Shown: positions 1 to 7,864, counted from the first letter of the stretch. The stretch is DNA of 15,137 bases from Shewanella sp. (GCA_004195335.1 SDWK01000929.1:1-15137); one strand, 5' to 3'. Translations and numbers: made by a program. Notes: generated by a model from the letters alone, not told the origin.

Positions 1-1
1 C

Positions 2-250
2 GTGATGACCATGATGCATAAATATGGCGCAAACGCGTTGGACAGAAAAGAGCGAGGACAAGTTGTAGAAGACTTAATGGATACCGATTTTCAAAAGTTA
101 ACTGCAGATGAGCCACTGTCTATCGTTGTAGAATACTTTATCGAGAACAAGCTAGGCTGCCTGCCCGTGGTTGGCACTCAAGGTGAAATAGAAGGTATTG
201 TTACCTCATCAGACTTCGTCAAACTGTGTGCAAGCTTATTGAAAAACTAA
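2..250 (+). CDS. CBS-domain protein, C-terminal fragment cut by the window edge
   Basis: The frame is open from the first bases, so the true start lies outside the window and only about 82 residues are seen. After a short lead-in, the stretch from VEDLMDTDF to the end reads as one CBS motif: an opening LMDTDFQKLTADEPLSIVVE, a central NKLGCLPVV, then GEIEGIVTSSDFVKL, the classic G-(I/V)-(I/V)-T-x-x-D ending. CBS domains work in pairs and bind adenine nucleotides, usually tuning a partner domain or protein. A second CBS copy upstream is expected but not visible, and no effector domain is seen. The gene converges on dld, with a terminator between them. The family call is good; the role is unknown. 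Confidence 0.8.
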   Translation: MMTMMHKYGANALDRKERGQVVEDLMDTDFQKLTADEPLSIVVEYFIENKLGCLPVVGTQGEIEGIVTSSDFVKLCASLLKN

Positions 251-285
251 CGCATCAATGTGTTATCTCTCGACCTAATATAGAT

Positions 286-313
286 AGAAAAAGGGGGCTG
301 AAATCAGCCCCCT
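286..313 (-). terminator. Rho-independent terminator of the lldP-dld operon
   Basis: A perfect 10-bp stem (292-301 with 304-313, agggggctga / tcagccccct) with a tight loop is followed on the minus strand by a run of T (complement of the A run at 288-292). It begins about 26 bases past the dld stop. The plus side lacks a T tract, so it serves dld rather than the CBS gene. Confidence 0.88.
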
Positions 314-338
314 ATTGATAACTTCAGTTTAGTGGCAC

Positions 339-3158
339 TTAGCCACGGGTACACTCTTCGAGCAGATAGGCCAGATGACGATAAGGGATGCCACTATGTT
401 GAGTCAGACCGACTTCACACATACGGTTAGCGTAATAGCCCTCCTTCACATCGACCGGGATCAACTTCTTAATGTTACGCAGTGCACTGGCATTGATCTC
501 TGGCTTATAGAGGCCTTTTTCACCCGCATAACCACAGCATTCGATCCCTGCAGGACGAATAACCTGATTACAACAGGCATCCGCGATTGCGGTCATTTTA
601 GGTTCAACCTTCATGGTTCTGGCGCTACAACCAAGATGCAATGCCGCGTGTGATTTCTTCTTAATGGTCAGTTTAGGCAACAATTTGTCATGCATAAACT
701 CAACCAGATCCACTATCTCTACCTTCTCAGCCAAGCTTGCATCACCAGCTAAGGTTCGCTTGGTACATGAGAGCGCATCGATGATCACTGGGAACTTTCC
801 GCCTTGTGTCATGGCTGAAACAGCCTGAATCAACTCGAGACGTTTTGCATCGGCATTTTTAAAGTCGCCCTTAGACTCCCACATCTGACCACAGCACAGA
901 TCGCGGGTCTTAGGTGGAGTGATCACGTTATAGCCAGCTCGCTCCAATAGCGTCACTACAACTTCCGGTAGTGGTCGCTTATCGGTATCAACAGGCGTAG
1001 GTCCGAAAGTACGTCCACCACAGGCTGGGAAGTAAACCACAGTTTCCTGTCCAGGCTTAGGTGCAGAAACCTTCGGAAGTTTGCCGCCTATAGGGAAAGA
1101 AGGATTCCAGTAAGGCACTTCACCGCTGATAAGTCGTCCAGCCTTCATCATAGTGCCGGTAATACCGTCGCCGGTGATCTTATGGATCACACCCAAGATA
1201 TCAAAACCAGTACTGATCACGCCATTAACCGCGCCGAAGTGATTAGCCTGAAAATCGAGGAACTTTTGCTGACCACTGCTGATGGATGGGGTTCTAAGTT
1301 TACGTACCAATTGACCCATTTTATTATCGACCGGGCAGGCTATGGTACACAGCTGACAGGCGGCGCAAGTATCAATAACGTCGTACTTGGCGGCAGCGCG
1401 CATGGTATCGGCGGCCTGCTGATCACCACTTTGCTCCAAACGAGCAATCTCACGCAATGTAGCAATACGCTGACGCGGAGTGAAGTTCAGCGCTGAGGTC
1501 GGACAGGTCTTCTCACAGAAACCACACTCAAGACATTTATCGACAAAGTCATCGACTACCGGACAGGGTTTGATGTCCTTGACGTGAATTTTTGGATCAT
1601 CGTTTAAGATGACTCCTGGATTCAGGATCCCCTGAGGATCAAATAGCTGCTTGATGCTCTTCATCAGAGCGTAAGCATCCGATCCCCACTCCATCTCAAC
1701 GTAGGGGGCTACGGCGCGACCAGTACCGTGCTCGGCTTTCATCGAGCCGTCGTACTTGTTGATCACCATTTCAGCAATTTCGTCCATAAAGGCATGGAAA
1801 TTGTCGATATCATCCTGAGTCGAGAAGGCTGGCGTGATGATGAAGTGGAAATTACCGGCTAATGCGTGCCCATAGATGCAGCCTTCGGGATAACCGAATT
1901 TGTGCATTAGCGCAGTAATATCACTCGCGGCGGTGGCTAGGTGTTCAAGCTTAAACGCTACATCTTCGATAATAACCGACGTGCCTTTGGGACGCTCACC
2001 AGCAACGATGGGGAACAGCCCCTTACGCATGGCCCAATACTCGCCATATACGGCAGCATCACAGGTAAAGCTTATCGGACGAAGAAAATCAAATCCTTCA
2101 AGCTTAGTGATCACATCCTTGGTATAGGCATCCAAGGTATCGGCATCGTCGGCACGGGATTCGATCAGCAAAATAGCTGACAGAGGTGGCAACTCGGACA
2201 ACCATTCTGGCATCCCAGGTTTGCCGGTAACGGCCTTGATGGATGGCCAGTCGAGCAGTTCGGCTGCCGCAACACTTTCGCCATTGATCAATGGGATCGA
2301 ACGAGCCGCATCTTCCATATTGTGGAAAACGGCTAGGGCCGAAGCCTTAAATTTGGCTTCATTGACCGTGTGGTAGGTTACTTCGTTGATGAAGGCCAAT
2401 GTGCCTTCCATACCAACCATCAGGTGATTAATGATGTCAAATGGGTCGTTGAAATCGATCAACGCGTTGATGCCGTAGCCTGTAGTGTTCTTGATGGAGT
2501 ATTTTTTGCGTATTCTGTCGGCAAGCACAATGTTGTGGCGCGTCTTATGAGCCAGTTGATGCACTCCCTCAAGCATGTCACCATGAGATTTGGCGAATGC
2601 GACCTTAGATTTTTTACAACCCGTGTCGAGCTCGGTACCATCTGCGAACAATAGCTTGGCCGACGCTATGGTCTGGTAACTGTTTTGTGCAGTACCACAG
2701 CACATACCCGAGGCATTGTTGGCGACAATCCCGCCAATCATTGCCGAGGCAATCGTCGCCGGATCTGGGCCAATTTTACGGTTAAGCGGCGCTAACACAG
2801 CGTTGGCATCGGAACCTATGACGGCCGAGCCAAGGGTGATTTGTCTAGCATCGTCACTGACTTCAATCTTTCTGAAGCCATCATGGCCCAGAATAAGTAA
2901 AATACCTTCACCAAGTGCTTGACCGGCCAAGCTGGTGCCTGCCGCGCGGAAAGTCACAGGGGCATTATGCTCACGGGCAACAGCTAAGGTACGCTTAACT
3001 TCTTCCATGTTTTCGGCATGAACAACGACTTCAGGAACAATTCTGAAATAGCTGGCGTCGGTTGACCATGCGAAGCGACGAACATACTCATCCGTCACAG
3101 GTTTGTCACCGAGTTGCTTACGTAAATCGCTGACTACAGCTTTATAATTTATCGACAT
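339..3158 (-). CDS. dld: FAD/4Fe-4S D-lactate dehydrogenase (Dld-II type)
   Basis: This is a membrane-associated respiratory enzyme that oxidises D-lactate to pyruvate and passes electrons towards the quinone pool. Taking ATG at 3158 gives 939 residues. It opens with a PCMH/VAO-type FAD-binding domain (about residues 40-260, RAAGTSLAGQALGEG near 81-95, GMEGTLAFI near 249) and an FAD-linked oxidase C-terminal domain (to about 520, KAEHGTGRA near 474). Two ferredoxin-type clusters follow (CxxCxxCxxxC at C542-C552 and C598-C608). Last come two cysteine-rich CCG domains (FPACGG about 713, CCG about 755, LGC about 844, CCG about 874). Length and domain order fit the Shewanella Dld-II family. An upstream in-frame TTG at 3194 would add 12 residues but lies inside an intercistronic hairpin; ATG 3158 has an AGAG about 9 bases upstream. 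It follows lldP by 79 bases and is probably cotranscribed with it. Confidence 0.93.
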   Translation of the reverse strand: MSINYKAVVSDLRKQLGDKPVTDEYVRRFAWSTDASYFRIVPEVVVHAENMEEVKRTLAVAREHNAPVTFRAAGTSLAGQALGEGILLILGHDGFRKIEVSDDARQITLGSAVIGSDANAVLAPLNRKIGPDPATIASAMIGGIVANNASGMCCGTAQNSYQTIASAKLLFADGTELDTGCKKSKVAFAKSHGDMLEGVHQLAHKTRHNIVLADRIRKKYSIKNTTGYGINALIDFNDPFDIINHLMVGMEGTLAFINEVTYHTVNEAKFKASALAVFHNMEDAARSIPLINGESVAAAELLDWPSIKAVTGKPGMPEWLSELPPLSAILLIESRADDADTLDAYTKDVITKLEGFDFLRPISFTCDAAVYGEYWAMRKGLFPIVAGERPKGTSVIIEDVAFKLEHLATAASDITALMHKFGYPEGCIYGHALAGNFHFIITPAFSTQDDIDNFHAFMDEIAEMVINKYDGSMKAEHGTGRAVAPYVEMEWGSDAYALMKSIKQLFDPQGILNPGVILNDDPKIHVKDIKPCPVVDDFVDKCLECGFCEKTCPTSALNFTPRQRIATLREIARLEQSGDQQAADTMRAAAKYDVIDTCAACQLCTIACPVDNKMGQLVRKLRTPSISSGQQKFLDFQANHFGAVNGVISTGFDILGVIHKITGDGITGTMMKAGRLISGEVPYWNPSFPIGGKLPKVSAPKPGQETVVYFPACGGRTFGPTPVDTDKRPLPEVVVTLLERAGYNVITPPKTRDLCCGQMWESKGDFKNADAKRLELIQAVSAMTQGGKFPVIIDALSCTKRTLAGDASLAEKVEIVDLVEFMHDKLLPKLTIKKKSHAALHLGCSARTMKVEPKMTAIADACCNQVIRPAGIECCGYAGEKGLYKPEINASALRNIKKLIPVDVKEGYYANRMCEVGLTQHSGIPYRHLAYLLEECTRG

Positions 3159-3191
3159 TTGACTTATCTCTTTACTCGCAATGATTAAGAG

Positions 3192-3222
3192 CAATCAGAG
3201 CCGGGATATGTGGCTCTGATTG
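3192..3222 (-). other. Intercistronic hairpin between lldP and dld
   Basis: A perfect 11-bp inverted repeat (3192-3202 with 3212-3222, caatcagagcc / ggctctgattg) has a 9-base loop. It lies 16 bases after the lldP stop and about 34 bases before the dld ATG. The minus strand after it reads ctcttaatc, not a T tract, so it is more likely an mRNA-stability or partial-attenuation element than a full terminator. Confidence 0.7.
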
Positions 3223-3237
3223 ATTGAGTATTACTTT

Positions 3238-4881
3238 TTAGAAACCGCCCCAGAGGAAGGCTATGGTGCCCGCAATCATGGCGTAGGCCAAGGCTACCGG
3301 CATAGTCTTACGAATAATTTCTGATTCTCTTCCCGCCATACCTACTACGGTCGCGGCGGCAACGACGTTCATCACACACATCATGTTACCAGCGTTGGCA
3401 CCAATGCCCTGCAGAGCCAGTACCATAGCGTGGTTCATGCCAATGCTGTCGGCGACGCTATACTGCAGGCCGGAGAACATCATATTAGAGAAAGTGGCGC
3501 TGCCTGAAAGGAAGGCACCGAAGATACCAACGACAGGGGCAACCCAAGACCATACCGCACCCATACTGCCAGCCAAGGTATCGGCTAGGGCGACAGGCAT
3601 TGAAGCCAAACCTGACTCGTTGGTACCTGAGTTCAAGAAAATCTTCACCATAGGCACAGAAGCACCTAAAGAGATAATAGTCGGCACCATAGAACGGCAC
3701 GATACCGTAATAGACTCACTGATGGCTTTCTTGTTCATTCTGAACAAGAAGAAACCCAAGATACATACGGCGACGAAGAAGGCGCCCGGTGCATACAGGG
3801 TCTTGAATCCGGCACTCAGCTCGGTACCCATCAGACCTGTCCACTTGACATTGAAGCTCAGCAACCATGATTTTAGCGGGCCAATAACACGAGATAGCAC
3901 CAACAAGGCCGCCATGATGATATAGGGAGTCCAGGCGGCAATTTGTGAGAACTTAGCAGTGGAAGCTACTTTAGACTCTTTCTGGCCGTCGTTTTCGGCA
4001 AAATCATTCCAGGGAGTCTTAGGCAACATAATGCCTTTTTTAGCAACTGGGATAACGATAGCCATACCAACCAGTGCACCAATAACCGATGGGAACTCGG
4101 GGCCAGCGACGAAGTTGATGATCCAGGCCGGAACTGTGAATGCCAGTCCGGCAAACAGAGCAAACTTCCAGATGGCAAAGCCTTCGGTGAATGACTTGTT
4201 GCGACCGAAGAAACCTGTCAGCAAGGACACCATGACCAGAGGAATTAGGGTACCAGTAACAAGATCTATGGTGATCATATGCATAGCGATAAACTGCGCA
4301 TAATCGGCAAAGCTGCCACCATGCTGGGCAATCTGTTCGGCTGCCATGTTGACGCCACCAGAAGTCAGACCCTGTTCCATACCAAACAATACCGGTAGAC
4401 CAATTGCACCGAAAGATACGGACGCAGAGTCAGCAATCAGGGCAACAACCGCGGCGGCAATAGGGGGAATACCCAATAACACCAGCAAAGGTGCGCCGAT
4501 GGCAGCGGGTGTACCGAAGCCGGCACTACCTTCGATGAATGAGCCAAACAACCAACAGATGATGATCACCTGCACACGGGCATCGGCACTGATATTGGTG
4601 AAACCTGCGCGAATGGTATCCATCGCGCCTGAATACTTCAGGGTATTAAGCAGGAACACAGCACCAAAGATAATACTCAATGGTGTCAATGCAGCAAGCA
4701 ATCCTTCTACAACGGATGCGGCCAAAAAGGTCGTATCCATTTGCCAGACAAACACGGCAGCTAGGCCGGTTAAGATTGCAGAAATGGGCATTGCCCGTGA
4801 TGCGGGCATCTTCAGTAATACTAAAAATAGCATTACACTGATCACCGGCGTTAGACTTGCGAGTAGTTGAATAAAGGTCAT
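3238..4881 (-). CDS. lldP: Lactate permease, LctP/LldP family
   Basis: This is an inner-membrane transporter importing lactate (family members also take glycolate), most likely with protons. The 547 residues are hydrophobic throughout, with some 12-14 membrane segments. Family-typical stretches include [20 protein letters not shown] near residue 113, [15 protein letters not shown] near 150, and [21 protein letters not shown] near 495. The length matches the usual 530-570. ATG at 4881 is preceded by AGAGG with a 5-base spacer. It is the first gene of an operon with dld, which supports lactate as substrate. The upstream region is duplicated in front of the porin at 9035, which suggests shared control. 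Confidence 0.95.
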   Translation of the reverse strand: MTFIQLLASLTPVISVMLFLVLLKMPASRAMPISAILTGLAAVFVWQMDTTFLAASVVEGLLAALTPLSIIFGAVFLLNTLKYSGAMDTIRAGFTNISADARVQVIIICWLFGSFIEGSAGFGTPAAIGAPLLVLLGIPPIAAAVVALIADSASVSFGAIGLPVLFGMEQGLTSGGVNMAAEQIAQHGGSFADYAQFIAMHMITIDLVTGTLIPLVMVSLLTGFFGRNKSFTEGFAIWKFALFAGLAFTVPAWIINFVAGPEFPSVIGALVGMAIVIPVAKKGIMLPKTPWNDFAENDGQKESKVASTAKFSQIAAWTPYIIMAALLVLSRVIGPLKSWLLSFNVKWTGLMGTELSAGFKTLYAPGAFFVAVCILGFFLFRMNKKAISESITVSCRSMVPTIISLGASVPMVKIFLNSGTNESGLASMPVALADTLAGSMGAVWSWVAPVVGIFGAFLSGSATFSNMMFSGLQYSVADSIGMNHAMVLALQGIGANAGNMMCVMNVVAAATVVGMAGRESEIIRKTMPVALAYAMIAGTIAFLWGGF

Positions 4882-4976
4882 GCTTGCCTCTTATTATCTT
4901 ATTTTGTTACTTAGAGTTATTTCTAGATTTTAGCGGAACTTTTGACTCGTTGGTTCTTGTTGTTTGTCTTGAGCTG

Positions 4977-4989
4977 TGACCTAAGGTCA
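4977..4989. promoter_or_regulatory. Perfect palindrome TGACCTAAGGTCA before lldP
   Basis: This 13-bp dyad (TGACCT, central A, AGGTCA) lies about 96 bases upstream of the lldP ATG, within repeat copy A. The equivalent site in copy B (9090-9102, TGACCTAGGATCA) keeps the TGACC start and TCA end but has an imperfect right arm. The core CCTAAGG recurs at 5065-5071 in the identical block. It is probably an operator; the binding protein is not identifiable from sequence. Confidence 0.55.
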
Positions 4990-5044
4990 GATGCCCGCCA
5001 AATGTATTTTTTATCTGGGGCTAATCATATGGCTTTGTGTGTGT

Positions 5045-5097
5045 TTTTTTTATCCGTGTTTGCACCTAAGGCTACTAAGGGTTTACACGTAGAAACG
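5045..5097 (-). promoter_or_regulatory. 53-bp block identical upstream of lldP and the porin gene (copy A)
   Basis: These 53 bases are identical at 9158-9210 although flanking DNA has diverged. The block holds a direct repeat of CTAAGG with a 9-base period (5066-5071 and 5075-5080). It ends on the minus strand in GATAAAAAAA, which could supply a weak -10 (GATAAA), though no convincing -35 lies at the right spacing. The likely role is a promoter core or activator-binding region; which of the two is uncertain. Confidence 0.55.
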
Positions 5098-5243
5098 CCA
5101 GTTTACCCATGTTCATGATTTCTATTTTTAGGGGAGTGTATCAGGTAATCGTCGCTTTTAACCAGACAATACAGTCGGTTACAAGGTTGTTACTCGCGTG
5201 TAGGTTAACTCGTTGCAGGAAATAATTGTAGGGGGCTGGCAAT

Positions 5244-5257
5244 ATGATGCAGATCAA
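5244..5257. promoter_or_regulatory. FNR/EtrA-like site, copy A
   Basis: ATGATGCAGATCAA matches the FNR consensus TTGAT-N4-ATCAA at 9 of 10 defined positions. It lies about 363 bases before the lldP ATG. The same 9-of-10 match is kept in copy B, where two of the four spacer-side bases around it may vary, so the site persists while neighbouring DNA drifts. EtrA is the Shewanella FNR homologue. The distance to the start codon implies a long leader or action from afar. Confidence 0.45.
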
Positions 5258-5347
5258 CTTTGTAACGATTAACCGTGAAATGTGTTATCGATGAGTGTCG
5301 AGAGACGGTCGTAAGATCGGTAAATGACACTGAAGCAGGAGCGGAAA

Positions 5348-5431
5348 ATGAACATGACCATTTATTCCGATTGTAAACCTGCATTTTTGTTGTGCTTTAT
5401 GGTGAATACAGCTACATATTGTTATTCTTGA
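5348..5431 (+). CDS. Possible 27-residue leader peptide or small protein
   Basis: ATG at 5348 follows AGGAG (5337-5341) with a 6-base spacer, an unusually good ribosome-binding site for an otherwise gene-free region. The frame runs 27 codons (MNMTIYSDCK..., ending TYCYS) with cysteines at 9, 16 and 25 and a short hydrophobic middle. It points towards the kinase gene 174 bases downstream. The related stretch in copy B (from 9431) has a shorter, different reading frame and no such ribosome site, which argues against a conserved peptide. It may be chance. Confidence 0.2.
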   Translation: MNMTIYSDCKPAFLLCFMVNTATYCYS

Positions 5432-5530
5432 TTAAAGTCAGTGCCTGGTTGCGGTGCCGTTGCCAAGGTGAATTATTGCCGTATCTTTGATTTAGCCCCA
5501 CTATTAATGGGTATTTGTTACGACTCTGTG

Positions 5531-5545
5531 GTTAATTAACTGTTA
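5531..5545 (+). promoter_or_regulatory. ArcA-box-like site before the kinase gene
   Basis: GTTAATTAACTGTTA matches the published 15-base ArcA box (GTTAATTAAATGTTA) at 14 of 15 positions. It directly abuts a -10-like TATAAA at 5547-5552, so bound ArcA would occlude this promoter and repress the kinase operon when oxygen is low. The -35 region is poor. The consensus match is seen; the regulatory effect is inferred. Confidence 0.5.
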
Positions 5546-5604
5546 ATATAAACCCCGTTTTGCGGGAGAGTGCGTTCCCGGATATTGAGGAGTAGTTATC
5601 AGCG

Positions 5605-7005
5605 ATGAATATTAACCATAAGTTACAGCTAATCACCGTACTTCCACTCATTATATCTCTGATACTGGTGTTGTTTGTGACTCAAATGCAGTATAGAGAT
5701 CTCTCCCAGCATGTGGTCGACGTTTATCGGCAGAGTATTATCGATCACCGCAAAGAAGAGCTGAAAAATTATCTGGCGATCGCCAATGTGGCTATCAAGC
5801 ATCTCCATCAAAATAAGAACGATGACAAGCAACAAACCCAACAAGAAGTTAAGTCCATGCTGGCCGAAATGCGCTTCGGTAAAAACGGATACTTCTTCGC
5901 CTACGATCTAGATGGCAATAGCCTGGTCTTACCCGATCAGGAGTGGCGGGTCGGTAAAAATTGGCTGGACTTGGCTGACGACAACGGAGTCCACTTTATC
6001 CAAGAGTTAATCTCAGGGGCGAGGAAAGGCGGCGGTTATCTCACTTACCTATTCAACCAGCCCTCCAATGACGGTCAACTGGGGCAAAAACTCGCCTATG
6101 CCGAGGTATTGGGACAGTGGGAGTGGATGTTTGGTACCGGCGTTTATATTGATGATATCGATGAGGAGGCGGCATTATTGAGCACCGCTATCAGTCGCCA
6201 TATCCGCAACACCTCCCTCATGACTCTGACGATAGGTATCTTAGCGGTCAGCGCCGTGTTTATAGGCGGCATTTTTATGCGTGTGGGTGAGAAGCGACTC
6301 GCAAATGCTAAGCTCAGAACGCTCAACGAGCGGATTTATCAGACCCAGGAAGAGGAATGTAAGCGGGTTTCAAGAGAGTTGCACGATGGGGTTAGCCAAA
6401 CTATTGCCGCGGCCCTGTTTGCTATGGAAACCGCCCAATTGAAACAGGAATATGGCGGCGATTCTAGTCCGGAACTGGAGAAGTCGATTACACTGACGCG
6501 GCAGATTATGCTCGATATCCGTAATATCTCGCATCAGTTACATCCGGCCATCCTCGAGGATTATGGGCTGGGAGCGGCGTTAATAGAGTTGGGCAGGGAG
6601 TTTTCGTTGCGTACAGGTATCGAGGTCAAGGTGCAGCGATTATCGGTGCGCAAGATCCTGTCAACCGAGCTTAGCTGCGCGCTTTACCGCATTGTACAGG
6701 AATCGCTAACCAATATTGAACGTCACTCGGGGGCTAAAAATGTGCTGATTTCGATCGGACTGACTCCGGGATGGCTGACCTTGGAAGTTCATGATGATGG
6801 TCTAGGGTTTAACTATGAATGCTATGAGAAAAAATCTACCCCGTTTGAGGGAATAGGCCTGAGGAATATGAAGGAAAGAGTGAATTTTTATAATGGTGAG
6901 CTCAAGGTGGAGTCATCTATTGGCAAAGGAGTGACGCTGGTGGCACGTATTCCCCAGAGTGAGTTGCGTTATCGAGCCGATTCTGCCACTGGGGGACTGT
7001 TATGA
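5605..7005 (+). CDS. Cache-domain sensor histidine kinase (NarX/LuxR-partner type)
   Basis: This is an inner-membrane two-component sensor of 466 residues. Segments in order are TM1 (about 9-28), a periplasmic single-Cache domain (about 30-190, with GYFFAYDLDG at 96-105 and WEWMFGTGVYIDDID at 172-186), TM2 (about 204-226), a short coiled linker with no HAMP or PAS, and a HisKA_3 box with the phosphoacceptor at H260 in RELHDGVSQ. The ATPase follows with an N box around E366/N370 (VQESLTNIERH), DDGLGF at 397-402 and GIGLRNM from 416. sCache_2 domains often bind small carboxylates such as pyruvate, lactate or propionate; the ligand here is inferred from context. A GAGGAG lies about 12 bases before the ATG. 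The stop overlaps the regulator's start (ATGA). Confidence 0.9.
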   Translation: MNINHKLQLITVLPLIISLILVLFVTQMQYRDLSQHVVDVYRQSIIDHRKEELKNYLAIANVAIKHLHQNKNDDKQQTQQEVKSMLAEMRFGKNGYFFAYDLDGNSLVLPDQEWRVGKNWLDLADDNGVHFIQELISGARKGGGYLTYLFNQPSNDGQLGQKLAYAEVLGQWEWMFGTGVYIDDIDEEAALLSTAISRHIRNTSLMTLTIGILAVSAVFIGGIFMRVGEKRLANAKLRTLNERIYQTQEEECKRVSRELHDGVSQTIAAALFAMETAQLKQEYGGDSSPELEKSITLTRQIMLDIRNISHQLHPAILEDYGLGAALIELGREFSLRTGIEVKVQRLSVRKILSTELSCALYRIVQESLTNIERHSGAKNVLISIGLTPGWLTLEVHDDGLGFNYECYEKKSTPFEGIGLRNMKERVNFYNGELKVESSIGKGVTLVARIPQSELRYRADSATGGLL

Positions 7006-7622
7006 TCCGTGTGCTTCTGGTGGACGATCACCCCCTGTTTCGCGAAGGGTTACGGCATCGTCTGAGCCTTGACAGTGACATTGAGGTGCAAGCAGAAGCC
7101 GACAATGGTCTTCAGGCACTGGCAATCCTCAAGGATATTCCGATCGATCTGGTGTTGACGGATATTAATATGCCGCAAATGGATGGCATGTATCTGCTTG
7201 AGCTGATTAAAGAGCAGGAGATGTCATGCAAGGTGGTGATGTTGAGCATGCATGACAACAGAGAATATATTATGGCGGCAATGCGCTACGGTGCTGATGG
7301 CTATATTCTCAAGGATGTACCCGGTAAGGAACTGATTGAAGCCATAAAAAAAGTTGCCGCCGGCAAGCGCTATTTCAGTGCCGAGGTCACAGACACCTTG
7401 TCGCAGGAGCTCGCCAGTGGCAAGCAAGTCTTGGTAACCCAGCGGGAGCAGTTGGTGTTACGGTTGATATCGCTGGGGATGAACAATAAACGCATTGCGC
7501 TGGAGATGAATGTCAGTGTACGCACGGTCGAGACCCACAAGCGTAATATCAAACAGAAACTAGCGATAGACAGTACGGCCGGTCTGGTGCGTTATGCCAT
7601 CGATCATGGCTTGGATCGGTAA
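7002..7622 (+). CDS. LuxR/NarL-family response regulator
   Basis: This 206-residue cytoplasmic transcription factor is cognate to the overlapping kinase (4-base ATGA overlap, GGGGGA just upstream as ribosome site). The receiver domain spans residues 1-120 with acidic D8/D9, phosphoacceptor D54 in LVLTDINMPQMDG, S82 and K104, all the expected switch positions. A LuxR-type helix-turn-helix fills about 142-206 (SLGMNNKRIALEMNVSVRTVETHK). Phosphorylation should drive dimerisation and DNA binding. Targets cannot be read from the protein; the duplicated control regions flanking this gene pair are the obvious candidates. Confidence 0.93.
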   Translation: MIRVLLVDDHPLFREGLRHRLSLDSDIEVQAEADNGLQALAILKDIPIDLVLTDINMPQMDGMYLLELIKEQEMSCKVVMLSMHDNREYIMAAMRYGADGYILKDVPGKELIEAIKKVAAGKRYFSAEVTDTLSQELASGKQVLVTQREQLVLRLISLGMNNKRIALEMNVSVRTVETHKRNIKQKLAIDSTAGLVRYAIDHGLDR

Positions 7623-7668
7623 CACTATTCACGCTGTATTTTCAGGGCGTTGCCATATTGAAAAAAAA

Positions 7669-7718
7669 TACCCGAAGCGGGGTCATGCTTCGGGTAAAAT
7701 CATGGCAAACTAGCCATG
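7669..7718 (-). terminator. Tandem hairpin terminators, minus strand
   Basis: Two hairpins lie back to back. One is at 7701-7718 (catggc / gccatg, 6-base loop); the other is at 7669-7696 (10-bp stem tacccgaagc / gcttcgggta, 8-base loop). The second is followed on the minus strand by eight T (complement of 7661-7668). The T tract shows they terminate minus-strand transcription, not the response regulator. They lie about 250 bases past the porin stop, and 15 bases past a small minus-strand ORF. Confidence 0.75.
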
Positions 7719-7732
7719 TTGTGGGAATTAAG

Positions 7733-7864
7733 TTAGGGGTGTTTTTTGCCCTCATGTTTATGGTCAGAGGGACAAGGCCAACCATCCCACAGGATGACCT
7801 TTTGGAGCTTATTCTCTAGGGGCAGATGGATGACTGCCAGTTTGAGTTCTTTCTTTCCCGCCAT
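7733..7864 (-). CDS. Doubtful small ORF downstream of the porin
   Basis: This 43-residue frame begins MAGKKELKLAVIHLPLENK and ends SDHKHEGKKHP. An in-frame ATG at 7939 would make it 68 residues. I do not recognise it. In favour: its stop falls 15 bases before a tandem terminator on the same strand, and the porin has its own hairpin closer by, so something seems to be transcribed here. Against: neither start has a visible ribosome-binding site, and the longer start lies inside the porin's terminator hairpin. The alternatives are a 3'-derived small RNA or noncoding DNA. Confidence 0.25.
   Translation of the reverse strand: MAGKKELKLAVIHLPLENKLQKVILWDGWPCPSDHKHEGKKHP

Larger units (their letters stand above)
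4953..5301 (-). repeat. Upstream control region, copy A (lldP side)
   Basis: This stretch of about 350 bp aligns with 9067-9415 at an offset of 4113-4114 with almost no indels. Bases 5045-5097 are identical to 9158-9210 (53 bp), and 5251-5274 are identical to 9365-9388 (24 bp). The remainder is patchy, weakest at about 5098-5215. Both copies lie upstream of minus-strand genes in the same orientation, so this is a duplicated promoter/leader region. It fills much of the 723-base gene-free gap between lldP and the kinase gene. From 5302 to about 5520 I see only one possible tiny ORF (5348-5431). Confidence 0.88.

Noticed and set aside
3383..3925. 180-codon plus-strand frame opposite lldP
   Set aside because: It lies antisense to a clearly coding permease gene, has no family resemblance, and reads as a composition-driven shadow.
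5101..5115. TACCCAT heptamer at 5104-5110 as a NarL/NarP site
   Set aside because: It is a single heptamer, has no properly spaced partner, and is not kept in copy B.
5563..5580. Short hairpin cggga/tcccg just upstream of the kinase gene
   Set aside because: A 5-bp stem is too short to claim a regulatory role.
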